64,000 bases of DNA from positions 10,990-74,989 of the forward strand of contig JBFHGJ010000015.1 in NCBI GenBank assembly GCA_041583135.1, written 5' to 3'. This DNA comes from JABSOG01 sp041583135. Its GTDB lineage: Bacteria > Pseudomonadota > Gammaproteobacteria > Enterobacterales > Alteromonadaceae. The position numbers and the translations under genes are program-made. The notes below the pieces were generated by a model. That model searched no databases and was not told the origin of the DNA. It worked only from the letters and a program-made list of their open reading frames with translations. Each line of letters begins with the position of its first letter. The first letter of the stretch is position 1. Below, piece after piece: positions 63,550-64,000 of the stretch.

Positions 63550-64000
63550 ATGGCCTATTGGCTACTCAAAACCGAACCTGACGAATTTGGCATCGACGAC
63601 TTAAAAGCCCTTGGACAAACCCCGGAGCCGTGGAACGGCATTCGCAACTATCAGGCACGCAACCTCATTCGCGATGAAATGGCCGTAGGCGACCTCGCCT
63701 TTATCTACCACAGCAGCTGCAAACAGGTGGGCATTGCCGGTATCGGTAAAGTGGTCACAGCACCCTATCCCGACCCTGACCAGTTTGACCCACAAAATAA
63801 ATATCACGATGCCAAAGCAAACCCAGACAACCCCCGCTGGTATCGGGTCGATATCGCCTTTGTAGAAAAACTCAATCAAGTGATCCCACTCAAAGACATA
63901 AAAGCCCACCCAGAACTGAGCGATATGGTGCTGGTTAAACAAGGCAGGCTATCGGTTCAACCCGTCACCGAAGCGCAGTGGCAGATAATTAACCAAATGA
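63550..64000 (+). CDS. EVE domain protein (thymocyte nuclear protein 1-like), 3' end outside window
   Basis: About 150 residues are visible and the frame is still open at the edge. Bacterial members are about 155 residues, so nearly all of it is present. The EVE signature is clear: AYWLLKTEPDEFGIDDL at the start, WNGIRNYQARN, MAVGDLAFIYHSSC, GIAGIGKV and a C-terminal LVKQGRLSVQPVT. EVE domains belong to the PUA/YTH-like fold and bind modified bases in nucleic acid. AAGGAG lies 9 nt before the ATG. It is on the same strand as the NRPS genes, but the 61-nt gap and generic family suggest it is not part of the pathway. Confidence 0.9.
   Translation, partial: MAYWLLKTEPDEFGIDDLKALGQTPEPWNGIRNYQARNLIRDEMAVGDLAFIYHSSCKQVGIAGIGKVVTAPYPDPDQFDPQNKYHDAKANPDNPRWYRVDIAFVEKLNQVIPLKDIKAHPELSDMVLVKQGRLSVQPVTEAQWQIINQM

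Noticed and set aside
1..64000. tRNA, rRNA, prophage, insertion sequence or CRISPR array
   Set aside because: None seen. No cloverleaf, transposase motif, integrase or repeat-spacer array was recognised on either strand by eye.

Overview
The window is a chromosomal segment of a Gammaproteobacterium, most likely a marine Alteromonadales-type organism (Shewanella-like). I infer this from the greB-tex pair, the bioH / comF / nfuA neighbourhood, FklB, PntAB and KatG, and a very large surface protein with a GlyGly-CTERM-like tail. No rRNA, tRNA, CRISPR array, prophage or intact insertion sequence was recognised. Most of the window reads as stable chromosome with accessory gene blocks.

Layout. (1) 1-11.1 kb is mostly housekeeping: the 3' end of greB, tex, a small hypothetical, an SprA-related putative metalloprotease with a small Gln-rich neighbour, bioH, a ComF-family phosphoribosyltransferase, a secreted M14 peptidase, nfuA, a small membrane protein and fklB. 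(2) 11.2-17.4 kb is a TetR-controlled envelope cluster: tetR, an RND/MMPL exporter, a LolA-like periplasmic protein, an outer-membrane beta-barrel and a DJ-1/PfpI-type protein. TGAC-N5-GTCA sites lie before tetR and before the exporter. A cyclic-nucleotide-binding protein and YigZ follow. (3) 19.1-39.2 kb holds two adjacent giant genes with 1 nt between them. The first encodes a predicted lipoprotein with 17 cadherin-like (tandem-95) repeats, a cadherin domain and delta-60 repeats. The second encodes a ~3.8k-residue Ig-like/cadherin-like filament ending in a GlyGly-CTERM-like tail. A broken gene and a foldable intergenic element follow. (4) 40.4-48.7 kb contains katG and a 1364-residue multi-pass membrane protein flanked by two periplasmic solute-binding-like proteins. 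One of these appears to start at an AUU codon. (5) 48.8-53.5 kb contains a LysE-type exporter and, on the minus strand, an MTHFR-like gene followed by pntA-pntB. (6) 53.9-63.5 kb is an apparent biosynthetic operon: a cyclic-nucleotide-binding/patatin lipase-like protein translationally coupled to two NRPS proteins, each with condensation, adenylation, carrier and thioesterase domains. An EVE-domain gene runs off the right edge.

How the genes may work together. The clearest accessory systems are the patatin/NRPS operon, the giant two-protein surface system and the TetR-regulated exporter cluster. The NRPS operon may make small N-acylated amino acids or lipopeptides, possibly using acyl groups from membrane lipid, but the product is unknown. 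The exporter cluster has candidate parts at the inner membrane, periplasm and outer membrane and probably moves a hydrophobic substrate. Functions come from family motifs read by eye, and no database search was run.
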